Assembly: GCA_965649545.1 (NCBI GenBank) | Contig: CBFGLF010000109.1 | Location: 1-5,924 of the forward strand | Length of the DNA stretch: 5,924 nt | Direction of reading: 5' to 3' | DNA from: CABHOJ01 sp965649545 | Lineage (GTDB): Bacteria > Pseudomonadota > Gammaproteobacteria > Burkholderiales > Methylophilaceae | Shown: piece by piece, positions 4,920 to 5,924 of the stretch | Numbering within the stretch: the stretch's first letter is position 1 | Layout of the letters: each line of letters begins with the position of its first letter | Notes under the pieces: model-generated | What the model was told of the DNA's origin: nothing | The model's input: the letters and a program-made list of their open reading frames with translations, nothing else | Databases searched by the model: none | Translations under genes and position numbers: made by a program

Positions 4920-5501
4920 ATCTGTAGCCTTCACCTGAAAGGTATCACTAACCGTCATGAACGCGCCACCCGCCACATGGTGGATGGTACGCAGTTCGTC
5001 ATGCCCCTCGAAGTGCCATCGTCCATCGGAGAACACGCGTTCGTCTGCCCAGGCCGCGACCACCTCGCCGAGGAAGAGGTCATAGGTGTCCTGGATATGC
5101 GGCTCGGGGATTACCTTGCATTCCAGCCACGCCACGCAGCCCTCGACCAGCGGTGCAGTGATCTTGCTGGCGGCGAAGGTAGGGATATCGAAGGCGGCGA
5201 ATTTGTCGGCTTGAGGCTTGCCCAGCAACTCGCGCCCGGAACTGGAGCCGACCCGCACCGTCATCTCGGCCAGTGCGCGGCAGGGCACGTTGATGACGAA
5301 GCTACCGGACGCTTCGATCAACTGACGGGTGTACGTGTGCTTATCTATTACTATTGCGATCTTGGGCGGGTCGAAATCCAGCGGCATGTTCCAAGCGGCG
5401 GCCATGATGTTGCGTTGCTCGCCATGGGCTGAGGTGACCAGCACGGTCGGGCCATGGTTGAGAAGGCGGTAGGCTTGGGCTAAGTTGACGGGTGTATGCA
5501 A
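4914..5501 (-). CDS. Flavin reductase-like (FMN-binding split barrel) domain protein
   Basis: A 195-aa protein of the flavin reductase-like, DIM6/NTAB-type split-barrel family, which binds FMN and typically supplies reduced flavin or acts as a small oxidoreductase. Visible family signs are YRLLNHGPTVLVTSAHGEQRNIM (11-33), where the Thr-Ser loop usually contacts flavin phosphate, then AAAWNMPLDFDPPKIAIVID (34-53), SFVINVP (67-73) and a C-terminal half with LECKV...YDLFLGEVV. No signal peptide; cytoplasmic. The start is TTG 5501, immediately after the glnS stop TAA (5504-5502). No ribosome binding site of its own is seen, so translation is probably re-initiation coupled to glnS. The TTG is supported because the family normally begins M-H-x-P just before the conserved LLNHGPTVL. 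The next Met (33) would delete the flavin-binding loop. The physiological substrate is unknown. Confidence 0.88.
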   Translation of the reverse strand: MHTPVNLAQAYRLLNHGPTVLVTSAHGEQRNIMAAAWNMPLDFDPPKIAIVIDKHTYTRQLIEASGSFVINVPCRALAEMTVRVGSSSGRELLGKPQADKFAAFDIPTFAASKITAPLVEGCVAWLECKVIPEPHIQDTYDLFLGEVVAAWADERVFSDGRWHFEGHDELRTIHHVAGGAFMTVSDTFQVKATDI

Positions 5502-5924
5502 TTATTTCTGCCAAGCATCCCTAAGCGTCACCGTCCGGTTGAACACCGGTTTCCCATCCACGCTATCCTTCTTGTCCGCCACGAAATACCCATGTCGCTC
5601 GAACTGGAAGCGGTCTTCCGGTTTGGCATCCTTCAATGCCGGTTCAAGTTGTGCGGTGATGGTCTTCAATGAGTCCGGGTTGATGTCGTCCAAGTAGTTG
5701 CGATCGCCGGCACCAGGGTGCGCTTCCTTGAACAGGCGGTCGTAGAGCCGTACTTCGGCGGCGTAGGCGTGTGCGGCCGAGACCCAGTGGATGTTGCCCT
5801 TGACCTTGACTGCATCGGCGCCCGGCGTGCCGGATTTGGTATCGGGCAGGTATTCGCAATGGACGACAGTGACGTTGCCGGCGGCATCCTTCTCGAAGCC
5901 CGTGCACTTGACCACATAGCCGTA
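5502..5924 (-). CDS. glnS: Glutamine-tRNA ligase (GlnRS), C-terminal part, truncated by window edge
   Basis: The last 141 codons of glutaminyl-tRNA synthetase, which charges tRNA-Gln with glutamine using ATP. The frame is open to the window end and reads YGYVVKCTG at its start, so the apparent GTG start at 5915 is internal and the N-terminal catalytic part lies beyond 5924. The visible part is the beta-barrel anticodon-binding domain. It aligns by eye with E. coli GlnRS through the blocks VKGNIHWVSAAHA, VRLYDRLF, PGAGDRNYLDDINPDSL, FQFERHGYF and PVFNRTVTLRDAW. The protein ends DAWQK, close to the normal end of the family. The stop (5504-5502) is directly followed by the TTG start of the flavin-reductase-like gene, suggesting a shared transcript. 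Presence of GlnRS fits a gamma- or betaproteobacterial host. Confidence 0.96.
   Translation of the reverse strand, partial: YGYVVKCTGFEKDAAGNVTVVHCEYLPDTKSGTPGADAVKVKGNIHWVSAAHAYAAEVRLYDRLFKEAHPGAGDRNYLDDINPDSLKTITAQLEPALKDAKPEDRFQFERHGYFVADKKDSVDGKPVFNRTVTLRDAWQK

Noticed and set aside
5502..5915. Independent 137-aa gene starting with GTG at 5915
   Set aside because: The frame stays open to the window edge and the sequence aligns with the middle of the GlnRS anticodon-binding domain, so it is the end of glnS.
1..5924. CRISPR array, transposon, integrase or tRNA attachment site
   Set aside because: No repeat-spacer pattern, transposase or integrase motifs, terminal inverted repeats or tRNA cloverleaf were seen.

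Overview
The window looks like ordinary chromosome of a proteobacterium, most likely a betaproteobacterium. The 3' end of the 5S rRNA is of the proteobacterial type, and GlnRS, CorA, MsrA and the glycine-zipper surface protein all look proteobacterial. A Gallionella/Sideroxydans-like (Nitrosomonadales) host is my guess from the overall look of the proteins; no search was possible.

Layout. Bases 1-49 are the last part of a 5S rRNA gene, so an rRNA operon ends here, closed by a strong hairpin terminator (59-93) that also has a U-tract in the opposite direction. Bases 94-261 are AT-rich and unusually dyad-rich: a perfect 20-bp palindrome (128-147), an imperfect dyad (163-180) and an inverted repeat (186-208) overlapping the -35 of a good sigma70-type promoter. 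This promoter drives a 74-codon gene of unknown function (262-486). Converging on it with a 2-bp gap is a minus-strand pair: a Y-family DNA polymerase (2494-1256) whose stop overlaps the start of a ParA/Soj-type ATPase (1259-489) as ATGA. Upstream on the same strand, 66 bp away, is a secreted glycine-zipper (17 kDa surface antigen-like) protein (3130-2561). Divergent from it is msrA (3225-3776). msrA converges with corA (4863-3790, Mg2+/Co2+ channel). Behind corA on the minus strand are a flavin-reductase-like split-barrel protein (5501-4914) and the 3' end of glnS (from the window edge to 5502). The flavin-reductase-like TTG start directly abuts the glnS stop.

Functionally, most genes are housekeeping: translation (5S rRNA, GlnRS), repair of oxidised methionine (MsrA), divalent cation uptake (CorA) and an envelope protein. 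The most unusual item is the translationally coupled Y-family polymerase plus ParA-like ATPase. No ParB, parS, UmuD, ImuA or DnaE2 partner is visible, so the ATPase may work with the polymerase rather than in plasmid or chromosome partition. That is inference. No CRISPR array, insertion sequence, tRNA or phage gene was seen.
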